Shown: piece by piece, positions 44,017 through 52,263 of the stretch
How the letters are laid out: each line of letters starts with the position of its first letter
Position numbering within the stretch: position 1 is the first letter of the stretch
NCBI RefSeq assembly: GCF_009765375.1
Contig: NZ_VTOK01000019.1
Coordinates: forward strand, 387 to 64,386
Origin: Alteribacillus sp. YIM 98480
GTDB lineage: Bacteria; Bacillota; Bacilli; Bacillales; Marinococcaceae
DNA: 64,000 nt
Direction: 5' to 3'
Notes under the pieces: generated by a model
Told to the model about the DNA's origin: nothing
Database searches by the model: none
Seen by the model: the letters and a program-made list of their open reading frames with translations, nothing else
Program-made: the position numbers and the translations under genes

Positions 44017-44816
44017 GTTAATTTCTCCCTTGCAACCGTACTAACATAGTCAATAATTAACACTACTGCTAAGGTATATACAATCAAGGAAGCCGTTTTA
44101 TCGTATTCAAAAAAGCCTAACGTTTGTTCATAATACAATCCAATTCCTCCTGCACCGACTAACCCCAGTACAGCTGCCGCTCGGACATTAATTTCAAAGG
44201 CATATAAAAAAAACGAGACAAACGTCGAAGTAACTTGGGGAACAACTCCAAATACGATCCACTTTATCTTATTAGCACCAACAGCGGTCATTGCTTCCAT
44301 TGGTCCAGGATCAATGGATTCAATCGACTCATAGAACAATTTGGCAATAATGCCGAGTGAAAAGAGAGCTAACGCAAAAATACCTGGAATAGGACCAATA
44401 CCAAATATAGCCACAAATATCGCAGCCAAAAGAAGTTCTGGAAGTGTTCGAATTAAATTTAAAATAAATCGGCAAGGGATGGTTACCCATGACGTATGAA
44501 TAACATTTCTAGCCGCCAGCATAGAAAGCGGTGCGGCTAAAAGCCCCCCAATCGTCGTACCGACCACTGCCATTCTGATTGTTTCTAAAATCGGAACAGT
44601 GATCTGAGAGAAATAACCCCAATTCGGAGGAATCAATTGGACAATGAGATCCCACATATTTGGGAGACCAGACATCAATTCTTCCAATGAAAACCCTATC
44701 TGCCAGCCGCTTGCCATTACTAGCAGTAAAACAAGCAGAACAGTTATGTGCTGCTTCGTTTTTTTAGGCGGAGCCGGCATTCCTGTGGTTTGATTTTTTA
44801 ATTCTGCTGTTCTCAT
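44013..44816 (-). CDS. phnE: PhnE-type permease, first subunit
   Basis: A 267-residue membrane protein with the same PhnE loop, [48 protein letters not shown]. It overlaps phnC by four bases (ATGA) and the second permease by four bases, so three genes are translationally coupled. Two different PhnE subunits per operon are common in Bacillaceae. Confidence 0.92.
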   Translation of the reverse strand: MRTAELKNQTTGMPAPPKKTKQHITVLLVLLLVMASGWQIGFSLEELMSGLPNMWDLIVQLIPPNWGYFSQITVPILETIRMAVVGTTIGGLLAAPLSMLAARNVIHTSWVTIPCRFILNLIRTLPELLLAAIFVAIFGIGPIPGIFALALFSLGIIAKLFYESIESIDPGPMEAMTAVGANKIKWIVFGVVPQVTSTFVSFFLYAFEINVRAAAVLGLVGAGGIGLYYEQTLGFFEYDKTASLIVYTLAVVLIIDYVSTVAREKLT

Positions 44817-45583
44817 CGCGCCACACCCATTATTTCATCTTCTTCCAACGGACGTCCGTAAATCTCAGCAAACATCTCGTCTGTTGCATTTTCAACTGGT
44901 CCATCAAAAACAACTTCTCCTTGCTTTAAACCGATTATTCTCGTAGCATATTTTCTTGCCACGTCGATAAAATGCAAATTAACAACCATTGTTATACCTA
45001 ATTCCTGGTTTATATGCTGCAAGTCATCCATCACTTGTTTTGTCGTTAACGGATCAAGTGATGCCACGGGCTCATCAGCAAGAATAAGTTTTGCTTCTTG
45101 CGCTAATGCCCTGGCAATTGAAACCCGCTGCTGCTGCCCGCCGGAAAGCTGGTCTGCTCTCATGTAAGCTTTTTCAGGCATATTCACTCGTTTTAAAGCC
45201 TGAATGGCAAGTTCTTTATCCTTTTTTGGAAACAAACCGAGAACCATCTTCCACGTCGCATGGTACCCTACCCGTCCGGATAGGACGTTACGCATCACAG
45301 AAGAACGTTTTACAAGATTAAAATGTTGAAAGATCATCCCAATGTCACGGCGAATACGGTATAAGTCGGTTCCTTGTGCTTTTGTAATAGATTTACCTCC
45401 AACGATAATTTCTCCGTCACTTACTTCATGCAGGCGATTAATGGACCGAAGCAGCGTCGATTTTCCTGCGCCGGATAAACCAACAACTACAACAAATTCA
45501 CCTTTTTCTATTTTTACATTGATGTTTTTTAATCCTCTTGTTCCGTTTGGATACACTTTAGAAACATTCTTAAACTCTATCAC
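44813..45583 (-). CDS. phnC: Phosphonate-type ABC transporter ATPase PhnC
   Basis: A 256-residue ATPase with Walker A GLSGAGKS near residue 35, signature [15 protein letters not shown] near 145, Walker [14 protein letters not shown] near 165 and the His switch NLHFIDVA near 200. The N-terminal [22 protein letters not shown] is typical of PhnC. The GTG start is supported by AGGTG seven bases upstream. The absence of C-P lyase genes nearby means the substrate may be phosphonate, phosphite or another phosphorus compound. Confidence 0.93.
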   Translation of the reverse strand: MIEFKNVSKVYPNGTRGLKNINVKIEKGEFVVVVGLSGAGKSTLLRSINRLHEVSDGEIIVGGKSITKAQGTDLYRIRRDIGMIFQHFNLVKRSSVMRNVLSGRVGYHATWKMVLGLFPKKDKELAIQALKRVNMPEKAYMRADQLSGGQQQRVSIARALAQEAKLILADEPVASLDPLTTKQVMDDLQHINQELGITMVVNLHFIDVARKYATRIIGLKQGEVVFDGPVENATDEMFAEIYGRPLEEDEIMGVAR

Positions 45584-45756
45584 ATTTTTTCACCTGCTCT
45601 TTCTTTCCTTCGGTAAACGTGAATTTCAGACTTTTTAAAGTAAAATTGGGTAGTGCCATGTCTTTAGGCGAAGGCGATTGCCTAGTTGCACTTATACTGA
45701 TTTCCTCAACGTTTTGACGACATCGATGATTCATCCACGCTAAAATTTTATGCTTT

Positions 45757-45831
45757 CCTGTTAAAGGGTCAAAGTATAAGAAAAACTAAGACTTCGCCAT
45801 AAGGACTCGGCGGCAAGTCAAGTTTTTCTAG
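45757..45831 (+). repeat. Dispersed hairpin element, forward copy 4 (well preserved)
   Basis: TGTTAAAGGGTCAAAGTATA is followed by a hairpin with arms AGAAAAACT (45779-45787) and AGTTTTTCT (45821-45829), and inner ACTT/AAGT and GCC/GGC pairs. Confidence 0.75.
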
Positions 45832-45858
45832 AAGATGAAACTTACTATAGTACAAGGA

Positions 45859-45894
45859 AAGAGCTGCCCAAGACGTTTGTCCACGGCAGCTCTT
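45859..45894 (-). terminator. Hairpin after phnD
   Basis: AAGAGCTGCC and GGCAGCTCTT form a perfect 10-bp stem over a 16-base loop. On the minus strand it is followed by TCCTTG, so termination may be partial. Confidence 0.65.
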
Positions 45895-45918
45895 CTTGTC
45901 CATATTCTCACGTAGACG

Positions 45919-46947
45919 TTACTCGACTTCTGCACTTACTTTCTCTTCGTATTCTCTTACGATATCAAAATTGCTGTCATCAGATTCGGTGTATCCTTCA
46001 TGGGAATAAATATCACGAATAATCTCACGGCCTTCTTCATCTTTTCCAATGCTGATAAACGCTTGTGTTACATCTTCTTTCATATCGTCGGTAATTTCTG
46101 GGCGAATGGCGATCGTGTCATTTGGAATATCTTCTGTAAACTCTATAACTTTTGTTTCATCAAACACTTCTTCGTAATCTCCAACTACCGTATTACGAGC
46201 GTCCTGGAAAGTTACAGCAGCATCTACATCTCCATTTAAAAGAGCGATAATGGCCTGATCATGACCTTTCAACGTAATGGGTTCTACGTCTTGAAGAGGA
46301 TGAAGGCCGACATCCATTAAAGAAGCTGCCGGCCATACAAAACCAGCGGAGGATGTTACATTCTGATAACCAATTGCTTTTCCTTCAAGATCTTCAAGAG
46401 ATTCGATATCGGAATCTTCATTTACAATAAACATAGATTTATAGAAATCAACGAGCTCGTCCGTTGCAGAACCATCTTCATCGTTTACACCATATCGCTG
46501 CGCCTGAAGAATGACTTCTGCCGCTCCTTGTTCTTCAGCTAATACATACGCAGTTGGCGGCAAAAATCCTACATCTATCTGTTCAGAGTCCATTGCCTCT
46601 ACAATCGTATTGTAATCAGTTGATACGCTTACTGTTACCGGAATCCCTAATTCATCACCGAGAAGTTCTTCTAACGGCTTTGCTTTCGCTTCGAGCGTGT
46701 CAGCGTTTTGAGAAGGGACAAATTGTACAGTAAGTTCGTCAAGTTCTTCCCCCTCTTCACTAGCTGTTTCTTCGTTTTCTTCACTTACTTCTGCCTCGGC
46801 CTCATCTTCTTCTGCTTCTACTTCTTCGTTTGATTCTGCTTCGATTTCTTCTCCCGCTGCTTCTTCTGATTCCTCGCCTTCACCGCAAGCTGTCATCAAT
46901 CCTAGTGATAGAAGCAGTGAATACCCCATGTACGCAAATTTCTTCAT
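45919..46947 (-). CDS. phnD: Phosphonate/phosphite-type binding lipoprotein PhnD
   Basis: A 342-residue lipoprotein with lipobox MTAC (Cys21) and an extremely acidic linker of about 50 residues. The mature part, LTVQFVPSQNADTLEAKAKPLEELLG, then GFLPPTAYVLAEEQGAAEVILQAQRYG and SAGFVWPAASLMDVG, fits the PhnD/SsuA/transferrin-like binding proteins for phosphonate or phosphite. It precedes phnC and two phnE genes. Confidence 0.92.
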   Translation of the reverse strand: MKKFAYMGYSLLLSLGLMTACGEGEESEEAAGEEIEAESNEEVEAEEDEAEAEVSEENEETASEEGEELDELTVQFVPSQNADTLEAKAKPLEELLGDELGIPVTVSVSTDYNTIVEAMDSEQIDVGFLPPTAYVLAEEQGAAEVILQAQRYGVNDEDGSATDELVDFYKSMFIVNEDSDIESLEDLEGKAIGYQNVTSSAGFVWPAASLMDVGLHPLQDVEPITLKGHDQAIIALLNGDVDAAVTFQDARNTVVGDYEEVFDETKVIEFTEDIPNDTIAIRPEITDDMKEDVTQAFISIGKDEEGREIIRDIYSHEGYTESDDSNFDIVREYEEKVSAEVE

Positions 46948-47061
46948 GTTTTTACCCCCTAAAGTCTTAGTAAGTATTTCTCACTACACTCTAGCAAACT
47001 TGTGTAAAAGGAATATTTTTCTTCCTTGTTGAAATAATTAATTTTGTTTATTTTTTGTAAA

Positions 47062-49656
47062 TTATTGGGGGTATTGCCAGTATTGCAAGTATTCTTCTTC
47101 TATTTTTTTACCAGATTGTGCTTTCATCTGATGCTGCAATGCATTCCATTTCCCTTGCCGGGATGGTTCATTTTTTGCCTGCTGGACATTCTCTGCTTTT
47201 TTCAGCAAGCGTTCCGCCACTTTATCATTTTTAATAAACCCTTGGTGTTTTCCTTCTGCAATCAAATCGTCTAATTGTGATAAGTCAAGCACTGCCTCTA
47301 CTGTAAAAGTACGTTCTGTACTATTTCCTTCCTCATCCGCTGCTTTGATGTTTATTTCATATTCACCAGGAGTAACCTGTAAAGGCGAAATTTTCACTTG
47401 ATCTTCCCATGTTTCCCCGTTAAGAGAGGCTGTCACTTCAGCAATATCATTATCTTTATCCGTTACCGTAAGAGGTACGGAGTATTCTTTTGTTATATCA
47501 AACGTAGAAAAATCAATATTCTTAATGACCGGCGGGTGTGTTTCTTTATTGATATCTTCCAAATTTAAAAGCATAAGCTGATAAGTGTTCTGATAAATAG
47601 AAGCAATTCCGGCAATCGTTACAATATCTCCTTCTTGGAATTGAGATTGAAATGATTCTAAGGAGATTCCTGTTCGATTGTCCACCCGCACTCTCGTTGT
47701 TTTACCATTTTTAGTGATATCAAATTCAAATGCATTATAATAACTTTCTATATTTTTGACAGTACCAGAAGATATTTCTACACGCTCTCCTTGGTGCTGA
47801 TCATTTACTTCGTCCACTGTATAATACGGCGGTAATTCTGTTGTTCCATTCTTTTCTATCGATTCAATGTCTGTCAGCTCGATTTGATTTTGAAAAGACG
47901 CTGTCGATCCTGTTATTGTTACGTGCTCACCTTTTTCAAAACCCCTGTCATGCTGATAAATATATACTCCTCCTGTATCATCTTGCACATAAAAGCCTTG
48001 AGCTCCAAATATCCCTGGTGTGGAAGTAATCACGCCCTCTACTTGGACAGTTGTCCCTCCTGTTTGCTGACGAACTTCAGCAATTGTCATAAGTTCGGGC
48101 TCTTCTTCTCCCGGATTATCGGATGTTTCATCAGCCAATGCAACTGTTGTCGTATAAAGGTTGCTTCCACCTTGTCTTAAGCGCAGGTTAGCTGCTCCAT
48201 CCGTTCCTTCTTTTACCTTAACGGTTAATTCTTTTACAGCCATTCCTTCTTCATCCGCTGTTACCGAAAACTCCTCGCTGTATCCGTAAGAAGAGGGCCA
48301 GCTTCCATCTTCGTTTTGTACTTGGGCTATTTGCTCTCCTCCATCAAGATACATACCAGCGTTATATCCTGTTACTGTTTCTCCAGCTTGCAGCCCTTCT
48401 ATGATTAATTCCAAAGTGAAAGATTCGTTGTTTGGAAGCGGGTCTTGATGCTGAAATTGATAAGAAGGATCCTTTTCTGCTTCCTCATATGATCCATAAG
48501 ATCCTGGAGCAAATGTATCCGGGTTGTACCACTCATAACCTGCTTCAGGCTCTGACCAGGGCTCTGTTTCTGGTTCTGTAGATTGTTCAGGGATTTCTTT
48601 ATCTAAAAGCGGCGAGACGTTATCCAACGGTATATCTTTTTCAGAAAAGCTTTTATAGGATTCTTCTTCTGCTAACCAATCCACCATATTTAAAAGTAAA
48701 ACGGAATCGTCTGCTTCTTGAAACCCGTCATATGTCGTTTTACTATCTCCTGTTTCTTCATTGCGATATTTAGGAGTAGCGTCTTCAACAGGAGAAGAGT
48801 CTCCGATAAAAGCAGCCTTACCGGCTTGCAGTTTAGAAATAGCAGCATAAGGACCTTCTTCTTCTCCGCCTCCAAAGTAGATTCCTTCATCTACAGCCGG
48901 TCCCCATTTATCACTTTCATTTAAATTTTCAGGTAAATAAACAATCCCCTTTGCTTTATCTGGATCTGTGATCGCTAACGTGGAGCCGGCATGCATCGCA
49001 ACTTCATTCACTCCTTCCGTAATACCAAACGTTTCGTCAGGTGAAACAATATCATCGGCCATCACTGTACCAGGAGCGTTATATCGAAAGCGAATACCAA
49101 AATGATCAGCTAACCAATCTGAACTTTCTACTCCTTCTATTGCTTCTTTTTCATTATCATCCATGTCTTTTGCTGGATTATCGTAAGCACCGCGGCGGTA
49201 GCCATTCATAATTTCTGATGAATCCCAGCGATTTTTATTGCGATCTGCGTTGTAGTGATCAGATATAAAGAAAACACTGCCTCCGTTTTCGGTATATTCA
49301 ATTAGTGCTTCTTGCTCTTCTTTTTGAAAAGGGATATTAGCCTCCGGAATGATAAACACGTCATACGGTTCTAAATCCTCGACTTGTATTGGGGTTGTTT
49401 GCCGAAGCTCCTCTACGTAATAACCTTTATCAGCAATTCCTTCTGCAAAATCAGAAAATGCCCCATCAATCACCCAGTCAGCTTGTCCAGCTGTCTGCCC
49501 GTGCGTATTATCAAATAATACTTGTTTTCCATTTGCCTCTTCAGGCTCGATAACTGGCGCAGGGTCTTGTGGACCAAATGCTGCTACCGTTCCCGGGATC
49601 CATAAACACACTGCGAGGACAACCACAGATAAAAACGTGACATGACGTAATTTCAC
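47062..49656 (-). CDS. Large secreted OB-fold protein with FIMAH domain
   Basis: An 864-residue exported protein. A signal peptide ends near AAFGPQDPAP. Residues about 30-330 resemble the DUF4350/GATase-like fold (LFDNTHGQTAGQADWVIDGAF, YDVFIIPEANIPF). A Glu/Pro linker follows, then a region with two OB-fold-like nucleic-acid-binding modules (TIAEVRQQTGGTTVQVEGVITSTPG; FYVQDDTGGVYIY), an Ig-like region, and a C-terminal FIMAH-like helical domain (LDDLIAEGKHQGFIKNDKVAERLLKKAENV). Related proteins are secreted nucleases; I see no nuclease active site here. It lies upstream of phnD on the same strand. The GTG at 49656 follows AAGGAGG and is used as start. Confidence 0.75.
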   Translation of the reverse strand: MKLRHVTFLSVVVLAVCLWIPGTVAAFGPQDPAPVIEPEEANGKQVLFDNTHGQTAGQADWVIDGAFSDFAEGIADKGYYVEELRQTTPIQVEDLEPYDVFIIPEANIPFQKEEQEALIEYTENGGSVFFISDHYNADRNKNRWDSSEIMNGYRRGAYDNPAKDMDDNEKEAIEGVESSDWLADHFGIRFRYNAPGTVMADDIVSPDETFGITEGVNEVAMHAGSTLAITDPDKAKGIVYLPENLNESDKWGPAVDEGIYFGGGEEEGPYAAISKLQAGKAAFIGDSSPVEDATPKYRNEETGDSKTTYDGFQEADDSVLLLNMVDWLAEEESYKSFSEKDIPLDNVSPLLDKEIPEQSTEPETEPWSEPEAGYEWYNPDTFAPGSYGSYEEAEKDPSYQFQHQDPLPNNESFTLELIIEGLQAGETVTGYNAGMYLDGGEQIAQVQNEDGSWPSSYGYSEEFSVTADEEGMAVKELTVKVKEGTDGAANLRLRQGGSNLYTTTVALADETSDNPGEEEPELMTIAEVRQQTGGTTVQVEGVITSTPGIFGAQGFYVQDDTGGVYIYQHDRGFEKGEHVTITGSTASFQNQIELTDIESIEKNGTTELPPYYTVDEVNDQHQGERVEISSGTVKNIESYYNAFEFDITKNGKTTRVRVDNRTGISLESFQSQFQEGDIVTIAGIASIYQNTYQLMLLNLEDINKETHPPVIKNIDFSTFDITKEYSVPLTVTDKDNDIAEVTASLNGETWEDQVKISPLQVTPGEYEINIKAADEEGNSTERTFTVEAVLDLSQLDDLIAEGKHQGFIKNDKVAERLLKKAENVQQAKNEPSRQGKWNALQHQMKAQSGKKIEEEYLQYWQYPQ

Positions 49657-49831
49657 TTTTATTTCCTCCTTTTTACAATTATTTATTATCACCGCTAAGT
49701 ATAAAGATCCTTTATGTACGCACTTTTAAAATAGTGTAAATATTTTATAATACTTGTATTATTTTCCTATTTTTTCTTTTTCTCTTTGGTATACTAATGA
49801 AACAATAAAAGACAGGGGAAGGAAGGTCACA

Positions 49832-50677
49832 TTGCCAATTCAGTGGAATGAAATAAAAACAGCGATATTTGATTTGGATGGAACATTGTATGAAGATACT
49901 CATCATTTTGAGTACTATGCAGCATTACTAGAAGAAAAGCTAGATAAGAACGATCGGAATTCTTTTAGAAAAGATTATGAAAACATGCTGAAAGGAAAGC
50001 ATCCGGTGGCTGTCGGCCGTGTATATGATGCAGTCCGCGACCGTGTGTTAGAAGTAGATCCGGAAACAAACCGAGTTATAAACACATGGGATTGGGAAGG
50101 AAAACCCGTTACAAAAGAAGAGGAATATAAAGAGCCGATTACTTTTGATTTTGATTCAATGATTGCGATTGGAGATGGTTGGTGGCTCCCTGTAGCAGCA
50201 GCAAAGCACTATGGTGTGCAAAGTACTTATGATGCTTACCATAAAACTAAGGAATTTATGCAAACAGAAGCCTTTCAATTTACTGAACAGCCCGAACGGC
50301 GAAAAGCGCTTAAGCAGCTTAGAGATCATATGAAACTTATTCTTATCACGAATTCTCAAGCAGATGATGTAAAACGGCTGCTTGATACTTTAGATTTAAA
50401 CGGTATTTTTCATGAAGTGATTGCTAATGCCAAAAAGCCTGTACACACTGAAGAGCACTTCAAAAAAATAATAGAAACAGAAGAGATACTGCCAAATGAA
50501 GCGGTCTCGCTTGGTGATAACTATTTAAATGATATCGTTCCAGCAGAAAATCTTGGAATGAACGCTGTCCTTATCGACCCACAAGGCTGTACAACGACAC
50601 GCGGACATACAGAGTGTGTTCAATCACTGACAGACTTATTTCCAACCATTAAGAAATTACAGCACACTTCCTTTTAG
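49832..50677 (+). CDS. HAD-superfamily hydrolase
   Basis: A 281-residue haloacid-dehalogenase-fold phosphatase. Motif I is AIFDLDGTLY near residue 12, motif II LILITNSQADD near 170, the Lys of motif III in ANAKKPVHTEEHF near 207, and motif IV AVSLGDNYLNDIVPAENLGMNAVLID near 228. All catalytic residues are present. The substrate is unknown. The TTG start is chosen because GGAAGG lies five bases upstream and the conserved region begins soon after; the longer upstream frame has no ribosome site. It is divergent from the secreted OB-fold gene. Confidence 0.88.
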   Translation: MPIQWNEIKTAIFDLDGTLYEDTHHFEYYAALLEEKLDKNDRNSFRKDYENMLKGKHPVAVGRVYDAVRDRVLEVDPETNRVINTWDWEGKPVTKEEEYKEPITFDFDSMIAIGDGWWLPVAAAKHYGVQSTYDAYHKTKEFMQTEAFQFTEQPERRKALKQLRDHMKLILITNSQADDVKRLLDTLDLNGIFHEVIANAKKPVHTEEHFKKIIETEEILPNEAVSLGDNYLNDIVPAENLGMNAVLIDPQGCTTTRGHTECVQSLTDLFPTIKKLQHTSF

Positions 50678-50755
50678 AAAAACTGGGCTTTCTGCCAAGT
50701 ACGAATGTCGAAAGCTAGTTTTGCTTATGCTTTGATCGTTTAACAAAGTTAAATA
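50675..50755 (-). repeat. Dispersed hairpin element, reverse copy 1
   Basis: It starts at the HAD stop codon with AGAAAAACTGGGCTTTCTGC and ends TTAACAAAGTTAAAT. The hairpin is degenerate. It may serve as the 3' end of the HAD transcript. Confidence 0.65.
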
Positions 50756-50793
50756 TTTTAAAAGTATTAAGGTAAACTCGCCAATTAGCAGTC

Positions 50794-50823
50794 TTGACAG
50801 GCGAAGGTACGCAAACTTAATAT
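50794..50823 (+). promoter_or_regulatory. Strong sigma-A promoter of a candidate small RNA
   Basis: A consensus TTGACA (50794-50799) is separated by 18 bp from TAATAT (50818-50823). No protein gene on the plus strand follows until 53552. TCGCC (50778-50782) and GGCGA (50800-50804) are inverted repeats around the -35 box. Confidence 0.65.
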
Positions 50824-50829
50824 GGAAGT

Positions 50830-50962
50830 ATTTATCTGTAACCGGAAAAATCTCATTACTTAGGGAAATGGCTCTAGTGGTATGGCTAAAGCTACGTTGT
50901 TATACCGATACGGATCTCTGGTCGCTGCATTACTTCCAGAATACACTAGAGCCTTTTTCTTT
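50830..50962 (+). ncRNA. Candidate small RNA with three-way-junction fold
   Basis: From the predicted start near 50830 to the T-run at 50954-50962 the transcript would be about 130 bases. Its closing stem is a perfect GGCTCTAGTG (50870-50879) with CACTAGAGCC (50944-50953), followed by TTTTTCTTT. Inside are two further stems, GGTAT/ATACC and TCTGG/CCAGA, so the closing helix both completes a three-way junction and acts as terminator. It has its own promoter, no open frame of note, and is convergent with the flavoprotein gene at 51005. I recognise no known RNA family. Confidence 0.5.
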
Positions 50963-51004
50963 CATACAGCTTCCGTTTTCATATCTAACGCTTGGGAAAA
51001 AACT

Positions 51005-51574
51005 CTACTTTGATTTTAAAACGTCATGGTCTACATAACGTTCACCATTTAATTCCGTAAGTACATTTATCGCTACTTTTGCTCCGTCACCTGCAGTAAT
51101 AATCGTGTGTACACTCACACCAGCAACGGTCCCTGCTGCCCATACGCCTTGTACGCTTGTTTTGCCAGCATCATCTGTGTCTATGATTGTTTTAATACGC
51201 GGTTCCTTTCCTTCCGCTGTTTTTATACCTGATGTTTCTGCAAGCTTGGTGTTTCCTCCAGTTGTCATAATAACGTGTTTGGCTTCATAGCTGCCGTCAT
51301 CTGTCTCGACTATTACGCGCTGATCTTTTTCATTTTTTACGGTATTGACCTGGGTTTTTACCATTTCCGCTCCGAACTTTTGCGCTTGTTCTTTTCCTGT
51401 TTGCAAAAGCTCAGGTCCTTCGATTTCCGGAACACCGTAGTGGTTTTCTACCCAAGCTGCTTTGGTCATGCTTTGATCGTTATCAAGGACGAGAGTTTTC
51501 TTACCTGCTTTTGCAGTAAATAATGCAGCACTTGCGCCGGCAGGTCCTGCTCCGACAATAATTACGTCATACAT
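51005..51574 (-). CDS. Half-size thioredoxin-reductase-like FAD protein
   Basis: A 189-residue protein that begins MYDVIIVGAGPAGASAALFTAKAGKKTLVLD, a canonical FAD dinucleotide-binding fold, and ends with VQGVWAAGTVAGVSVHTIITAGDGAKVAINVL, the thioredoxin-reductase FAD-closing motif. Normal thioredoxin reductases have about 310 residues, with an NADPH domain and a redox CxxC between these halves. Both are missing here and the two FAD half-domains are joined directly. It could be a flavin carrier or an oxidoreductase that uses a partner. GGAGGAG precedes the start. Confidence 0.82.
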   Translation of the reverse strand: MYDVIIVGAGPAGASAALFTAKAGKKTLVLDNDQSMTKAAWVENHYGVPEIEGPELLQTGKEQAQKFGAEMVKTQVNTVKNEKDQRVIVETDDGSYEAKHVIMTTGGNTKLAETSGIKTAEGKEPRIKTIIDTDDAGKTSVQGVWAAGTVAGVSVHTIITAGDGAKVAINVLTELNGERYVDHDVLKSK

Positions 51575-51709
51575 GTGTAACTCCTCCTATTTATTATTTG
51601 CTTTTTTCTAACCACTAACAGTTTAAATCTATTAGATTAAAGAGGTCAAAGAAAACGCTTGCAAAATTTATTAGCACACACAGATTCTATTCATTTTTAT
51701 TCCTCATTC

Positions 51710-51814
51710 AGCTCTTCTTTTTTTGACTCTATTTGCATCCGATTCAGCGATTCTCTTTTGTTATCAAGCGCTTCGCATTTGGTTTCAGAGCTTCGAACCT
51801 AATTATCAGCTAAA
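51710..51814. repeat. 21-nt periodic array, AGCGCTT class, degenerate
   Basis: Variants of AGCGCTT start at 51710, 51746, 51767, 51787 and 51808, that is 36, 21, 20 and 21 bases apart. The units are the reverse-strand form of the class at 39553 and 62864. Confidence 0.6.
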
Positions 51815-51930
51815 CTCTATTAATCCCAAATGGAAATTTTGGATTTAGTAAGTCCTTATGTCGGAAGTCGTAATTATCCTTATAACTTCATCCTTTAACA
51901 CAATTAAATATCACCAAAATCCAAAAAATA

Positions 51931-51957
51931 AATCCCCGATTGCTGCGCTCGGGGATT
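51931..51957. terminator. Isolated GC-rich hairpin
   Basis: AATCCCCGA and TCGGGGATT form a 9-bp stem around TTGCTGCGC. There is no strong T-run on either side. It lies just ahead of the TGA-interrupted frame. Confidence 0.45.
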
Positions 51958-51984
51958 CGAAAAAGTATAAGGAGGCTTAAAAGC

Positions 51985-52161
51985 TTGCGGATGGAATGAT
52001 TTCATAGCGAAAAGGGTAAGCTGACCTCTCATCAATCAGCCAATTATTTAAAGGAGGAATTATCATGATCGCCTGAAGAAATCGTCCTTACCACATTTTT
52101 TTACTTTTTAGATGCTGGCATGGGCCTCCTTATATTAAAAAGGGGGAGTTGGGATAGATGA
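51985..52161 (+). pseudogene. Small ORF interrupted by two in-frame TGA codons
   Basis: After AAGGAGG (51969-51975) a frame opens at TTG 51985 or ATG 51991 and reads ME-stop-FHSEKGKLTSHQSANYLKEELS-stop-SPEEIVLTTFFYFLDAGMGL and on to RGSWDR and a final TGA at 52159. The two internal stops are TGA at 51997 and 52066. The peptide is protein-like in composition and each TGA is one base from TGG (Trp). A second Shine-Dalgarno, AAAGGAGG, and an ATG lie across the second stop in another frame but lead only to Met-Ile-Ala-stop. I do not recognise the protein. Most simply a decaying gene of about 58 codons. Confidence 0.4.
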
Positions 52162-52263
52162 GAGTGTTTGCTATCTATCCTTTACAATTCATACTGTACG
52201 CTTGTTTTATGTCAGCAAAATGTCAGGATAACAATTTTTTAGTAATACGCTGTTCTTTTCTGT

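Larger units (their letters stand above)
45584..45918. other. 335-bp gap between phnD and phnC
   Basis: It contains a hairpin after phnD and a well-preserved forward copy of the dispersed hairpin element. No gene was found. The length suggests either a partial terminator with readthrough or a second promoter for phnC, which I could not identify. Confidence 0.7.
51575..52263. other. 689-bp intergenic region with repeats and a broken ORF
   Basis: It contains a degenerate 21-nt periodic array, a decayed hairpin element (about 51838-51915), a GC-rich hairpin at 51931-51957 and a small frame interrupted by two TGA codons at 51985-52161. Nothing else was seen. Confidence 0.7.

Noticed and set aside
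50868-50962. Terminator of the flavoprotein gene at 51005
   Set aside because: On the minus strand the stem is followed by ATTTCCC rather than a T-run, and the 64-base interior is too large for an ordinary terminator; the T-run is on the plus strand.
52021-52110. GGTAAG...CTTACC as a terminator at 52.1 kb
   Set aside because: The following T-rich stretch is equally explained as codons (TTFFYF) of the TGA-interrupted ORF, and the stem is only six bases around a long loop.
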